DNA from: Epinephelus fuscoguttatus
Lineage: Eukaryota > Chordata > Actinopteri > Perciformes > Serranidae
Direction: 5' to 3'
DNA length: 64,000 nt
NCBI RefSeq assembly: GCF_011397635.1
Contig: NC_064771.1
Coordinates: forward strand, 18,477,379 to 18,541,378
Shown one piece after another: positions 33,801 through 47,331 of the stretch (position 1 is the stretch's first letter; every line of letters starts with the position of its first letter). The notes under the pieces were generated by a model. It saw only the letters and a program-made list of their open reading frames with translations. It made no database searches and was not told the DNA's origin. The position numbers and the translations under genes are program-made.

Positions 33801-36800
33801 AGTCTGAGCACTCACAATCAGGTCTGCCTGTGACAGATGGTCTCCCCGACCCTTTGGGCCAACAAAGCATAGATATGGAGAGCAACAAAGCAAACACATT
33901 TGATTGGGAGGACTCCCTAGATTTAAAGGCAGACTTTTTGATCACTTCAACACCAATGACTGGCTGTAAAAATTTTATCTTTAACCCTCGACAAGAGGAG
34001 GGCAAAATCATAGGGGCGCAGAAGAATCTGTATGGCGATGGTCCCAGTAAGCCAGATGGTCAGGTGCCATCAGATGTTCCATCAAACATCATCTCTGACC
34101 GAAAAACTTTCTTGACACATCCAGCTGGTAAATCCCTTTTGCCTCCTTCGAAAGCTGCATCCCAGCTGTTGAAACCCAAGCCGGCATCTGCACTTCCAGG
34201 AAGGTTTGAGCTGTTGACATCAGGCCTGCCCATGACGAGACAAAGAGCCCAAGCTGAAGCCTTGAGAAATACTGCTGCTCCTGATGCGCCCCAAGCGGTA
34301 GGATTTAAATGTCTTCTTGTAATCCACTAAGGCATTAAGTGCACAAAATGCTGGCAGTAGAGATGTTCAGATACCATTTTTTCATTCCTCATACCGATTC
34401 TAATACCTGAACTTGCTGGTCAGGGGGCATTCCCGATACTGGTATTGAATCAACTCTAGTTTACAGCACGTTGTGTCCCATGAACTAGATCAAATGAACT
34501 CTGAAGGTCTTGTCAGTTTTGTCTTTTAAATCCACTTTTTAATGAGTGAGACCAGAAATCTGAGCAGAAGCATTGATGGCATGTGACAGTCGGTGGATGA
34601 TATCCTCTGTTCTTGTGTTTTTTAGAGCACAGGAATATCAAGCTCTTACAACTTACGCCCATCAACAACAGGTAGGCAGTGTGGATTCTGTTTTTAGAAT
34701 GGGCTCGGTAGATTGCAGTTTTATTCTTCATAAATGCTTAGACTAAATTGTCAAAGGGACAGTTCACCTCAAATCAAAAGAAGAAAAAAGAAGAAAGTCA
34801 TGGACAAGAGGCTTGTGATTGCAACAGCTCGGGATGTAAAAACATTAATGGCGTCCCTCTGGGCTGAGCTGTAACGTTAGCTAGCTCAGCGGTGTTAGGT
34901 GAAGTAGCAGTAGATGCACGCTTCCTTCTGTGCTGTGATTTGGTTGGCAGGTGTAACTCAGTAGACAGAAAATAGTTCCCTACATGAAACTGCTCACAGT
35001 TCTAGAGAAGGCAGAAATCTGTATACTCACACCAAAACTATCTAGATTGATAAATAGCACTACTGGTCATTATGGGGTGAACTGTCCCTTTTTAAAGTAT
35101 GCAGTGAGAATTGTAAGCATCAGTACACTCTATGAACTAATGTTAAAATTTGTTCCTATGTTATTTTTATGTGCAACTGTGCGCACAGTATTCACAGTCC
35201 CCACACTATCTAACCTCTGTGCAAACATTAGGATTCAAGCCACCCAGTTCAGGCTTGCAGAGACCGCAGTTGAGCGGCATACCGTCAGGCATCCAGAGAG
35301 CTGCAACAGGTCTCAGGCTGCCATCAGCAAGAATCAATTCATCAGCTTCTTCAATTTCAAGCAAGCTCCGTGGACCTACAGGTACCGACACAGTCAGACA
35401 TATATAAATAGTTACCAGGATGATATTGTGAATTATTTTAGCCAGAATAATCGTGACATGAAATTTTCACGTTGTCCCATTCCTGCTTGTGTGACATGCT
35501 TGGTCATTAATTTCAATTTAATTGTTTTTGTTGTTATTTGTCTCCCTCTTTATACACATCAGCTGCTAACCCTGCGACGAAGACTTCACAGGAAAAGAAG
35601 CAGCCCTTAACCAGAGGTGAAACTTTGCCAGTTGCAAAGAGGAAGAGATTGGGTAAAAACTGAGTCTTTGCAAAAGAGCGTGGTAATCAGCCAAGTATTT
35701 TTCCTTAGCATTTTAAAGACTGGCCTGGTTAGTACAACACCTTTAACTAAAACTGTGCAACAGTTAATGTGATGGTGTTCACAGGCTGGACCTTTCTGAG
35801 TTTACAAAATACACACTCACACTTGTATCTAATCCACAGATGCTCCCTTACCGCCCAGTAGTGCTGAAGTCCCAGCATCATCCTGTGATGCGGCAAACAA
35901 AGCCAAAAGCCTCAAACAGCCCACAACCAGCAAAAGAGCTTTGCCAGCTAAAACCCAAAAGGATGGTAAGTTGGATTTGCATCTGTTATGTATAATTATT
36001 AAGCTAGACTATGATGTAATTTGTGTTTCTGGGGAGGTTTATGGTCTAGAGAGTTAAGTAACTTGGACTTTTTGACATTTTGTGAGTTACTTATCTGTTC
36101 TTTATCACATGCTTTCAGATGTTGCAATGCCAGCCAGTACCAGAGCAGAAACTTCGACATGTAGCGACACTTCTAGCAAAGCCAGAGCCCTGAAACAGCC
36201 TGCGACCACCCATAGGGCTGCACTGGCTAAGCCCAGAGGCCACAGTAAGCTGGGAGTGCAGAGATGCCAAAATGAGCAGCTGAGGCCACTGGAGGGACTA
36301 TTTGACAAGTCCAGTGATTTATATATTGTATAATATTTGGTGTATTCTCCATTAGGACTTTATTGTAAGGCTCCACATACAGGCTGAACATCTGCATATT
36401 CAGGTCTTGTCCTTCATCCATCTTGAGGGTGTTTAAAATACTTTTTTCTTGTTGACATTTCAGTTAATCAAACATGTCTTTTGGAGCTCTTACCAACAAT
36501 CACAATTGTGATTATGTGCATCCTTGATTCAAACCTAAGCAAAACAGTGGCCCACTATCACTTCTTAAATTTATTTCCAGTTCTTTAATACAACTGCTAA
36601 CAGTTTTGCATTAATAAAGAAGCTGGTGAAAAGTATCCAGGATGGACTATGGAGACCAGTTTGAGAATTTAAGCTCAGACTGGTGTCTGGATAATGATGA
36701 CTACACTAGCACCACCATGATCACATACAATAGTGTTGGCTGAAGGAAGCAGGAGCAATATAGGGAAGTTATACATTAGGTAGTCATTCTCACTGATCTA

Positions 36801-37989
36801 AGCCTGATACAGGAAATCAAAAAGCAGAAGATAAAGTATTGTTTGACAGAGACCATGTTGATAGTAATTTAATGATTCAAATTTTATTGCAGGATGTGCC
36901 AATTGCACTGTGCTGGAACAGCAACTGAAAATGCAGGCAGAAGAACTAAAGAGACTGAAAGAAGGTATGACACATTACTGTGGGTTTGTCTCAAAAATGA
37001 ATATTGCAAATGACCTCAAAAAGGAAATGCTGCAATGCTTTGGAGCTAAAGACATATCAGAGCTTTTTACCATCTTTCAGGAGAGGCTTTTGTACCACTC
37101 ACCAGTCAAAGAGTTGTCTCAGTAATGACAACATGTGGGAACGGGTGGGCTCTGTCCCTGGTTGGCTCAGCAGCAGGTGCATTTGGTGGCATCAGCTCTG
37201 TATCCAATCAGATTATGTGGCTGCAGTTTTAAGCAAATCAGGTGTTTAAAAAGTAGAGGGGATTTGTGCTGCACACTCTGGCTCCGTATATCCGATGTCA
37301 TAGCTGCAACAATAGGCATGTTTGAGATTCGATCACCGGCACAATGCGTGTTAGATTTGTGTCTGACTTCATCCCAACTTGCTCTGATGTCATGCAAAAG
37401 TGGACAGCAATAATCTTGTGAGAGCGAGGCGGCCGCACTTTTTTAGAGCCAGACGCTGCAGTTGCTCCACACCACTGCAAGACCCAGGGCATGATGGGAA
37501 ATGCCTGGCTCTCACCTGATCTAACAGCTGATTGGTTTAAATTATGACGTTTTAGATAAACTTTTCATAGATTTAGAGTTTGTCTGATTTGAAGGTTTAT
37601 GCTGTGAATAGAAATCATGTTGTGCTACTGATGGTGACGTGTAGTAGTCAGAGACTAAACACAAGCCGAAATATGAGTCTGATAACAGTTTTAATAAATT
37701 AGCATCAGATCTAACAGGCTGCTGGAAACTGTCAGAAAGCTGTCAGACTTCACTGCAGCTTTTTGTTACCGCCTCCTGCTGCAGCCTGTTGTAAAACAGT
37801 GTTGAATCTCAACTTCCTGTAGCATTTCCGAAATCTCACCTTCTCTGTGTTTCTTTGTACTGGTTATCATAATTGTGTCAAGATCTCGCTTTTAGTGTAT
37901 GTTGTCCTGTGTTTAACCTGATCATTATTAATGCATTTTTCTTTTTTCCAGAGCTGCTGAAGAAAAGTGAAGAGGATGAATACTTTTAA
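30887..37989 (+). CDS. Disordered Ser/Thr/Pro-rich protein with C-terminal coiled coil (putative mitotic/spindle factor)
   Basis: Exons: 30887-30920, 32268-34297, 34626-34671, 35232-35381, 35563-35652, 35840-35965, 36119-36244, 36893-36964, 37952-37989; 903 aa. Exon 2 (677 aa) is low-complexity Ser/Thr-rich sequence with a repeated FPEITLL motif (about residues 45-51 and 148-154) and several NxTF-type motifs. Residues about 700-750 are basic and rich in Ser, Pro and Gly (LPSARINSS, SSISSKLRGP), like microtubule-binding regions. Two duplicated 42-aa exons follow, then a short heptad segment (LEQQLKMQAEELKRLKEELL). Layout and promoter suggest a GTSE1/TROAP/PSRC1-like mitotic protein, but I cannot name the family with confidence. 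Confidence 0.75.
30921..32267 (+). other. Intron 1 of the coiled-coil gene
   Basis: AT-rich, with a poly-A run at 32041-32062. No other feature recognised. Confidence 0.6.
34753..35091. mobile_element. Fold-back MITE
   Basis: The ends are inverted: AAAGGGACAGTTCACC at the left and GGTGAACTGTCCCTTT at the right. It shares internal blocks with 5389-6200 and lies in intron 3 of the coiled-coil gene. Confidence 0.8.
35840..36244 (+). repeat. Tandem duplicated coding exon pair
   Basis: Exons 35840-35965 and 36119-36244 are both 126 nt and phase 1-1. Their products align end to end: both begin D, then carry AKSLKQPTTSKRALPAK versus ARALKQPATTHRAALAK. The intron between them is only 153 bp. Confidence 0.88.
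36965..37951 (+). other. Last intron of the coiled-coil gene
   Basis: No coding or clear mobile element recognised. The preceding intron (36245-36892) is likewise featureless. Confidence 0.5.
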
Positions 37990-38043
37990 TTTAATTATAT
38001 TCCTGTTGTCCACCACCAGCATCAAAGTTATATGAAATACACT

Positions 38044-38103
38044 AATAAAGTATTTGATGTGGTTTCCAAATATGTATATATCATCTGTGATATTTGAAAT
38101 AAA
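38044..38103 (+). terminator. Two poly(A) signals of the coiled-coil gene
   Basis: AATAAA occurs at 38044-38049 and 38098-38103, 55-110 bp after the stop. Confidence 0.6.
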
Positions 38104-38282
38104 GATACTATCTGAAGAGTTTGCAGTTTATTATATTTTTTGTCACAGATCTCAAAAAATGTTACATCTGGTGAATTTAACATGTCCTGCCGCTGGGTGG
38201 CGTCATAACCCGGGGCCTGTAGCTGTAGATCTGCAGTACACTGTCAGTGGACCATCCCTATGTTCTGTAGATCTACAACTGA

Positions 38283-38415
38283 CTTCCTTTCCTGACGCAA
38301 GTGCCCGGCAAGGCTGTCGCACGCCTTTATTTGTGGCCGCTGTACAGCAAAACTGGATTTTATAACAGTTCAAAGAGGACAGACACACCACAAGATAACG
38401 TTCACAAGGACGTAG
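38283..38415 (+). promoter_or_regulatory. eif3c: eif3c promoter and 5' UTR exon
   Basis: A pyrimidine tract (CTTCCTTTCCTG at 38283) is a possible TOP-like start. A non-coding exon ends at a consensus donor (TAG|gtgagt) at 38415. The next acceptor (cttcacag) is at 39334, 20 bp before the ATG. The 5' end is inferred. Confidence 0.45.
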
Positions 38416-39354
38416 GTGAGTCTGTGCCAACATTTGAGTAAACTATGCGTGAATATTCTTCGCTTTGGTGTATTTACCGGCTACACATGCGGGGAGGCCC
38501 CGTGCGCTCTCCCGGCTGGTGTTAGCGTTAGCTTAGCAACAACCTCGCGCCACGTTAGGGTTGTTAACGGTTTCGCATTGAATTGTCAGATACAAATAGA
38601 CGTTAGCTTGCTACTTAATAGGTTACAGTATGTTTTACGTTGTGAAACTTCTGAATAAAACATACTGTGCTCGACTTGTTGCTGCAACTAAAGTCTGGTG
38701 TTGTGTTTTGTAACCCATCTGTCAAAGCTAGCTAGCGTTAGCCTAGCGTAGGTTGTCGTTGCATAGCACGGACAGACGCAGGTTGCTAACTTTACCAGTG
38801 TCTGCACGCAGCCTCGCTGACTTTATCTGGAAAATTGTAACTCTAGTCACGAATTGTGTTAAATTAACCTTGAAAATGTTAACATTATGGCGTAAAGTTT
38901 CTCAAGTGAACACTGCAGTCGCATTAAGAAGCAATCCGAGCCAACATTAGCTTCAAATTGACTAAAGTTAGTTGTTGCGTAGAAACATTTAAGCTAACGT
39001 TGGCTAGCTAAACAATAGTTAGCTTGCCCAAACGCTTCAATTCCATTATCCACTTGAGATACATTGTTTTCTTCATCAGTTGTGTGATAGCAATGTTGTC
39101 ACACAGCAATGACAGTAAACTGAAAACTCATCTGCTCAGGGGGAGGTTCTCTTAATTGAGCCACACCTCTTAAATCTTGTTAATCTTAATTGATTTAGTT
39201 ATTAAAAAGTTGAGTTTTCAGATCTGTGTAAAGATGGGAAGCTAGGTTGTTTTTCTGCAACACATTTCATATAGCACAGATGTAAACAGATTAGTTGTAA
39301 TGTCTTTAATACCTTTCTCATGTTGTCTTCACAGATTGACAGCTTCCTTCAACA

Positions 39355-42300
39355 ATGTCTCGTTTCTTTGCCACCGGGTCTGACAGCGAGTCAGAGGAGT
39401 CCTCATCCGCTGATGAGATCACCCCTAAAGCACCCGGAGCAACTTTCAAGCAGTCAGTATAACTTAAAATAAATCCTGTCATCAGGACTCTAATGCTACA
39501 CTTTGTAGTAATGTCACACATGCTTGATGTTTTCACAGGTCGTTGCTTCTCAGTGATGATGAGGAGGACACTAAGAGAGTGGTGCGCAGCGCCAAAGACA
39601 AAAGGTTGGTGTGGAATCTTCATATGTTAAAAACTGTACAGGTCACACACAGGTCATACAGGGTATTGTATTGAATGTTTTCATTCTTATATCTCAGGTT
39701 TGAGGAGTTGACCAACCTCATCAAGACCATCCGCAATGCTATGAAAATTCGTGACATGGCCAAATGTTTGGAGGAGTTTGAGCAGTTATGTCGAGCCTTC
39801 CTCAAAAGCAAGACTATAGTGGACAAAGAGGGTGTCCCCCCTTTCTATATCCGTCTTTTGGCCGACCTGGAGGACTACCTGAACCAGGTCAGTAGCTCAA
39901 AGTTGAACTACAACTCTAAAAATACTAACTATGTAATGTAGCAATATGTTTGGTTTTGCCCACAGGAAGCAATGCACATTAACCTTGGTTAAGGTAGTCC
40001 TACATAATGTCCCAGTCCCTGCTTCTCCAGTGCAATAGAAATAACACAATATTTTCTTTCCAGCTTTGGGAGGACAAAGAGGGCAAGAAGAAGATGAACA
40101 AAAACAACGCAAAAGCCCTCAGTACGCTGCGTCAGAAGATCCGCAAATACAACAGAGATTATGAAACAGAAATCGCTGCATACAAGGAGGTAAACGAGGA
40201 AATTCTCTCTCAGTGGTCCTATGCTTTAAAACATACAGAAACTTTGCTGGTTCAGCGATATTAGCTACACCTGTGGATCAAAGTCAGAGGCGGGAGGCTG
40301 TTTTAATGTGTCTTGTCTATTCTGCATTACCACGACATAGGTGTCATTCGAGCTGCTCAGTGGCCACCAGATCAGTCTGTGGCTGTACTTGGCAGCTGCC
40401 ATGTGTGAATGTGTGTAACTGAAAGTGGATCAGGAGGCAGCCTGGATAAACTAAGTTAAAAAATAAATCTCAGTGTCTTCTCTCTCTGTTAGAACCCACA
40501 AGAATCTGCGGATGAAGAGGAGGAGAAGGAGGCAGAGGAATCTGGTAAGCTTGCTACAAATGCATGTTTTTATTTTAAATTACAAGATTTGTCAAATGTA
40601 TGGAGTGCAACATAGTAGGGGTTTTTTTACATTCTATACTTAATGCTCTTCCAACATTAGGGGGGGAAAAAGCAAGATCATAGGCAAACTGGTTATATTT
40701 AATAAGTCCGAGCATCATCACTAAAATTCACCCTAATTTTTGTCCTACTAGCCTCATCTTCTGATAGCGAGGGAGAGGCGGGTGACGATGGAGTGTCTGC
40801 CAAGGCCTTCTTAAAGAAAAAGCCAGAGGCTCCCCCAGAGGCCAGCAAGTTCCTCAAGTCTGCCAAAGGATCTGGGGTAAGAAGCGAGCATGCCTTTTAT
40901 AAGAACACACTACAGAGAGAACAAGGAGAAACCTGCTGCAGAAGACCCAATTCTAATGTGAGGTAATGTGTTGGACTTGTTCTCCCTTGACAGGATGAAT
41001 CGTCCTCTAGTAGTGATGACGACGATGATGAAGACTGGGGCTCAGACTCTGTGGACAGTGGCAGTGAGAGCTCAGATGAGGGAGAGGGAAAGAGTGCCTC
41101 CCTGGCTGTGGTCTTCCTCAAAAAGTGAGTCTGTCTCCACATTTTTTGTTTTTGTTTACAACGAAAAAATTTATTTATTTATTTATTTTACATCTTCTCT
41201 GTCCGTTGTATCTCAAATACATTGGGGTTTTTGACTGTTGGACAGAATATGATGTGTGTAAGCATCTTTTTGGATACCGTCAAGTCACATATACTTACCA
41301 CCCACACTGTGTGTCCATCCTCAGGACCCAGGGAGCTGAAAAATCCAGCGAAAAGAAGCTTGGAAAGAAGAAGAAGCCCAAGAAGAAAGAGCGGCTAGAG
41401 GAGGAGGCTGAGGAGGAGGGAGGAGAGGAGGTTGAGGGAGGCTGGGAGAAGGTGAAGGGAGGTGCCCCGATGGTCAAGGTAAAGAAGAGAGCAAAACTTT
41501 TTCATGTGGTGTTATCATGATTGCTGCTGCTCAAACAAGATGGTGCACTCATTCATATTGTCTTTGCCTCAATGCCATACTATTTATTTTAGCACAGGAA
41601 CAGAACATTGATTTGTCTTTGTCACAGTGAATTTATGTTCTTCTGTTGTGTATTCAATCTCCCAGGAAAAGCCCAAGATGTTTGCCAAAGGCACAGAGAT
41701 CAACGTACCAGTGGTGGTGAAGAAACTGAATGAGATTCTGCAAGCAAGAGGCAAAAAGGGCACTGACAGGTAACACTGTACCATTTACTAAAGACATAAA
41801 CGCACACATTATTCATAATTTAAAAAAAAAAATAGCATTCATTGCTTATCATTAAATTAATGCAATTTTTAAACCCCCCTCTTTCTTCTCCCTCTGACAG
41901 AGCTGCCCAGATTGAACTGCTTCATGCTCTGGCAAACATCGCTTCTGAGAATAACCTGGGCCAAGGCATTATGGTCAAGATTAAGTTCAACATCATTGCC
42001 TCCCTGTATGACTACAACCCCAACCTGGCAGCCTTCATGAAGGTGGGAGCCACTTTTTTCTTAATGTCACAGTTTCTTTTATTCAGAGTTTGTGCCTGGA
42101 AAAGTTCCACAATTAATCTAGAGAATTTGAAGAAAATAAATAACCAAATACTCAGTATGCATGTTTATGTGTTGACGTTTCAAATTAAAATTTGTTTTTC
42201 TCCAGCCTGATATGTGGAAGAAGTGCCTGGACTGTATCGACGAGCTGCTGGACATCCTCTTTGAAAACAACAACATCTTCATCGGGGAGAACATCGCAGA

Positions 42301-45300
42301 GGACAGTGAGAGTCTGGTCGCTTCAGACCAGGTATCCATCTTATCTTTTCAGTCGTTACATTTATGCTATTTTTGGTTGGCAGCAGATCCTGGTTGATGT
42401 GTAGACCATCCCAAAACTGAGTCACACTAACCATGTTGTTGTCTGTGTATGTATGATCTGTGTTGTTTATTATTGGACGTGTCATTATTTTAAAGGTCCA
42501 GTGTGTAGGATTTAGGGGCATGTCTTTATAGAAATGGCACATACTATTCAGTTCAGTTTTCATTAATGTATAATCACCTGAAAATAAGGATTGTTGTTTT
42601 TCATTACCTTAAAATAAGCCGTTTATTTCTTCATACGGAGCAGGTCCTCTTCCCAAGATTCTGCCATGTCAGGATTTCCCACACTTAATTTATTTGTGGC
42701 AGCCCACCACGATAAAAACATCTGCCGCCACATTTTGATTTCCTATTTTTGGAGCTGGAACATTTATTAGTAGTGTTGTTGGAATATTTATACTATATTC
42801 ATTGCTCCATACTCTCAGAGGGCAGAGCAAAGTCTGGGCACTGATGAAGCAGCAGAACGCCAGGCGCAGTGAAAGCAAAACTTAAGTTTGATTCCACTTG
42901 CTCATCAGCAGCTGCACCTCTAATTCATCAGTGTGATCAGATCTGATCGACACAACTCATCAATTATCCAGCAAGCGACTTAAAACTCCACAAACTGCTG
43001 CTGGGAAAAAATGAACTCATGAAGAACTCAAACTGTGCTGAGTTCACAAACTCAGATACCTATCCAATTTTGAGAGGAGACAAAAACTGATACACAAAGA
43101 CACACAAGCGTGAATAAAAAAACGTAGCACCTAACACCCCTGTCTTAGCCAGCTACCACCACACAGATTGTAATTCTTTGGGAAACACTGCATGTTGTTT
43201 CTAGAGTAACCCAGAATGGACAAACCAAACACTTGCTCTAGATATGGCCTGTTTTTTTGTTGTTGTTTTTTTTAATGTTCACATTGCCCACCGTGGTTTT
43301 CTTACACACTTGGTACACGGGAAAAGTTTCAGTTGGTTATAATTTGCAACCTCACAGCTATATGCTAATAATCCCACACACTAGACCTTTTAATGTGTGG
43401 AAGCATCATCATTTGTATGTCAGCTTACATGAAAATGTTGTTGTTACCTTCTGCAAAAACTACATGCTTTGTATGTGTTTGTCAGCCATTCAGGGTGCGT
43501 GGATGCATCTTAACGCTTGTGGAGAGGATGGATGAAGAGTTTACCAAAATCATGCAAAACACTGACCCCCACTCACAAGGTGAGCTAAATCAAAGAAGAG
43601 ACTCGAGCTTTATTTTTAATTTTGAGTATTATCATTTTAAATGTGAAAGTAAATCACTTAGCACTGGAAAATCATGCTATAGCAGGAATCCCTGAAGTGT
43701 GTTGCTGTATCATTTTTGGTTTTCAAACAGCTCTTCTTAGTAGCTTGTAGTAGCTCACTGCTTTCTTCTCCACTCTTCGTCCAGAATATGTTGACAATCT
43801 GAAAGACGAGGGCCACGTTTGTGGCATCATCGACAGGCTCCTCGAATACATGGAGAACAAGGGCAGCACGGAGGAGATTTGCCGCATCTACCTTCGCAGA
43901 ATCATGCACACCTACTACAAGTTTGACTACAAGGCTCACCGGCGCAGCCTGGGCCTGCAGGGAGAGTCCAAGGTGAGAGAAGCACAGAAGGGGAGGACCC
44001 TGTGTAAGAGAGAAATACACCTCACTATATTAGCGAGAAAGAGACCTGAGTGTCTGTTCCTGATAGACATGACAAGTTATGTTTTTAAATGACAAGGGAA
44101 CTTTAACGACCTAAATGACAAAAAATCACAGTGGGGTATAAAGTGGAAGTGGGTCTGGATGTGAGTGTGTTTGATATGTAAACAGTGTGTTGCGGTGAGC
44201 TGAGCTGAGTGTGTGATGTGCTGAATTGTGTTTCTGTTTCTATTCTATTTAGTCTGAGCAGGACCAGGAGGAGAGCGAGGGGGAGGACAGTGCCGTGATC
44301 ATGGACCGTCTCTGCAAGTTCATTTACGCCAAGGATCGCACCGACCGTATCCGTACCTGCGCCATCCTTTGTCACATCTACCACCACGCTCTGCATTCAC
44401 GCTGGTACCAGGCTCGCGACCTGATGCTGATGAGCCACCTGCAGGACAACATCCAGCATGCTGACCCCCCTGTACAGGTAGGCAGACGGTATTCATCAAG
44501 GCTGCATCGTTGTTCTCTTGTGTAGCTTTGCATCTAAGAACCTATTTCCTCTCTCTCATCTAGATCCTGTACAACAGAACCATGGTCCAGCTTGGCATTT
44601 GCGCATTCAGGCAGGGCATGATTAAAGATGCCCACAACGCCCTATTGGACATCCAGTCCTCTGGCCGTGCCAAGGAGCTCCTGGGTCAGGGACTGCTCAT
44701 GAGGAACATGCAGGAGAGGAATGCAGAGCAGGAGAAGATTGAAAAGAGGAGACAAGTAAGTCCAACATGAGCAGTAAAGTCATGTCTAAAATCGTGTTAG
44801 TTTTATTTGTTGGAAACCTGCTGGGTGAAATCTGGCATTGCTGAACTTAAGAATCTGATGTTATAGAGCCTATGTGTCAGCGAAGCACTTTAAGTACAGA
44901 CTTGATGTCAGGTTGTACGGAGCCTTACAACATTATCTTAACATTGCTTTGACCTTTCCAACAGGTGCCATTCCACATGCACATCAACCTGGAGCTGCTG
45001 GAGTGTGTGTACCTGGTGTCCGCCATGCTGCTGGAAATCCCCTACATGGCCGCCCACGAGTTTGATGCCCGCCGCAGGATGATCAGCAAGCAGTTCCATC
45101 ACCAGCTCAGAGTGGGAGAGAGACAGCCACTGCTGGGTACCTGACGCCTCATGACTCTTAACACCAGCATGTTTTAGCCATAGAGAACCCTGAGAGGATA
45201 ACTGAAGCTCTTTTTGTCTTCCAGGACCCCCAGAGAGCATGAGGGAGCACGTGGTGGCAGCCAGCAAGGCCATGAAGATGGGAGACTGGCGTACCTGCCA

Positions 45301-47094
45301 CTCATTCATCATCAATGAGAAGATGAACAGTAAGGTCTGGGACCTGTTTCCTGAGACGCAGCGAGTACGAGAGATGCTCGTCAGGTTAGCACAAACTATT
45401 ATCCATCAGTTAATTTATTTCCAATTGATCATTATTCAGTCTCATTAAGTTTCGGATCACGCCATAATGATTTACTCTGGCAATTCAGTTATAATTTACA
45501 AATACGAATTCATCGTTCTGCCCTGCGTGATTTCTTTTTTATCAATTTCCTGGTTGTTTCCTTTTTATAGGAAGATCCAAGAGGAGTCACTGAGGACTTA
45601 TCTGTTCACGTACAGCAGTGTTTATGACTCCATCAGGTAAGAACAAGATGCAAGTGTCAGTCAAAACTAAAGCGTTGGTTTGTGTAGAACAGTATGCTTT
45701 GGGCTGTAGGCTGAAGCCTCAGTTTGTGTCCACCTAAGCCCTGTTTCCACCAAACACTTGTGGGTTACTTCCTTTAGAACTGGTACATAACCCATATGGA
45801 CATGTACCTAAACTGCAGATCTGTTAAGTGTGTGTAATGAAGTGAACAGGCTGCCTTGTGGATAGCAGGCTCGATTCTGTTGCATTACCACATTTTTTTA
45901 TTGGGAAAATACTAGTGTTTTAATTTTTTGTATCTGTCCTCCAGCATGGGGACACTATCTGAGATGTTTGAGTTGGAGATAGCCACAGTTCACAGCATCA
46001 TCAGCAAGATGATCATCAACGAGGAGCTGATGGTGAGTTTTATGTCTTGATTCTTTTGGAGTAAATTTTTATCAGTATAGATGCAATAGAACGTCCATAA
46101 TGGGATTTCCAGTACATCTTCACATGCACAAATGTTATTTTTCTTTTAGTGAAAGAGTTCTTAATATTTTCTGTCCTCTTGCCAACAGGCGTCGCTCGAC
46201 CAGCCCACACAGACGGTGGTGATGCACCGCACAGAGCCCACCTCCCTGCAGAACATGGCGCTGCAGCTGGCTGAGAAACTGGGCAGCTTGGTGGAGAATA
46301 ACGAGCGCGTCTTCGACCTCAAACAAGGCGTCTACGGAGGCTACTTCAACAGAGGTGAGTTTGGACAACACACTTCACTGTATGCCATATATACCTTGTG
46401 TGTTTGCTTGTTGTTCTTCCCAAATGGTGTCAGTACTTGACCTTATAAACTTCCGGGAACATTTGTCATGCTATTTTTGCTAATAAAAGTTGTACAATGC
46501 GGTTTTATAAACAATAATAATTGGTTGTTTCATGCATTACAGATCAGAAAGGTGGCTACCAACAGAACAAATCTTACAACAGAGGTATGTTAAACCACAC
46601 TGAGGTTGCACTTTGGATATAAAAATGTTCTGACCCCATGACCTTCCCAGCATGCCTCTAATCCTCTGCAGAGGCTGTGTACTGTTGATTCATCGCTCCT
46701 TTTAACCATGTTGCTGACTGAGTTTGTTTGCATTTAATCAGTAACTAACTTGTAATGCATTAAAATGTTAGATTAAGGATGAGGGTCGGGTTTTGCCCCA
46801 ACAGAGCAAATTCATGGTGTTTATACCTGTTCATACCTGTTCAGAATGGCTACACTGAAAAGTGATTCAAAGCTATTTGACCATCCAACAGCAGTTCTGA
46901 CGGTGTCTTTGAAATTGTGTTTAAACAATTAATGTGAGTTGAAGTGATTTGCTTTTTGTCATCTGATTATGTGGCTGCCTGAAGATAATCATTCCCTTTC
47001 CATGTTCACAGATCAGAAAGGTGGTTACCAGCAGAATAAGGGAGGCTACCAGCGAGGCGGCTACAGAAATCAGAACCACCAAAACAATTACTGA
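39355..47094 (+). CDS. eif3c: Eukaryotic translation initiation factor 3 subunit C
   Basis: Coding exons: 39355-39452, 39539-39604, 39698-39887, 40064-40189, 40493-40544, 40752-40876, 40994-41124, 41325-41478, 41666-41769, 41901-42042, 42206-42331, 43486-43579, 43785-43972, 44253-44477, 44564-44755, 44965-45136, 45225-45384, 45571-45636, 45945-46032, 46189-46354, 46543-46584, 47012-47094; 929 aa, in frame throughout (human 913). It is a core scaffold of eIF3, which loads mRNA and initiator tRNA complexes on the 40S subunit in the cytoplasm. The MSRFF start, the [19 protein letters not shown] block, acidic linkers with FLKK motifs, the [20 protein letters not shown] helical region and a PCI domain (about residues 690-865, [29 protein letters not shown]) are all near-identical to vertebrate EIF3C. 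The tail is Gly/Tyr/Gln-rich and its penultimate exon is duplicated. Confidence 0.98.
42490..43393. mobile_element. TTAA-flanked repeat, copy 2 (0.9 kb)
   Basis: It starts TTAA AAGGTCCAGTGTGTAGG and ends CACACTAGACCTTTTAA, matching the ends at 27380-28960 and 57529-58649. It sits in intron 11 of eif3c. No ORF of note. Confidence 0.8.
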
Positions 47095-47325
47095 GCGTGG
47101 AACGTTTGGATTTCAGCATCTCCACCTAACTAGTCTTCATTCCATAACAACAACCTTGGTTTCTGTGCTCGACACTTGGCTGTACGCTGTTGTCCGTCAG
47201 TTGACTCAAAACAGCTTTCAGCTGATCCTGAAACAGCTGAACTGCACTGCTACAGCATAGTTTGGTTTTTCAGTACGGCCAGCTCCTTTGTATTAACGTG
47301 AAGAGTTTTTAAGGTTATTATTGCT

Positions 47326-47331
47326 AATAAA
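47326..47331 (+). terminator. eif3c: Poly(A) signal of eif3c
   Basis: AATAAA about 230 bp after the stop codon. Confidence 0.65.
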
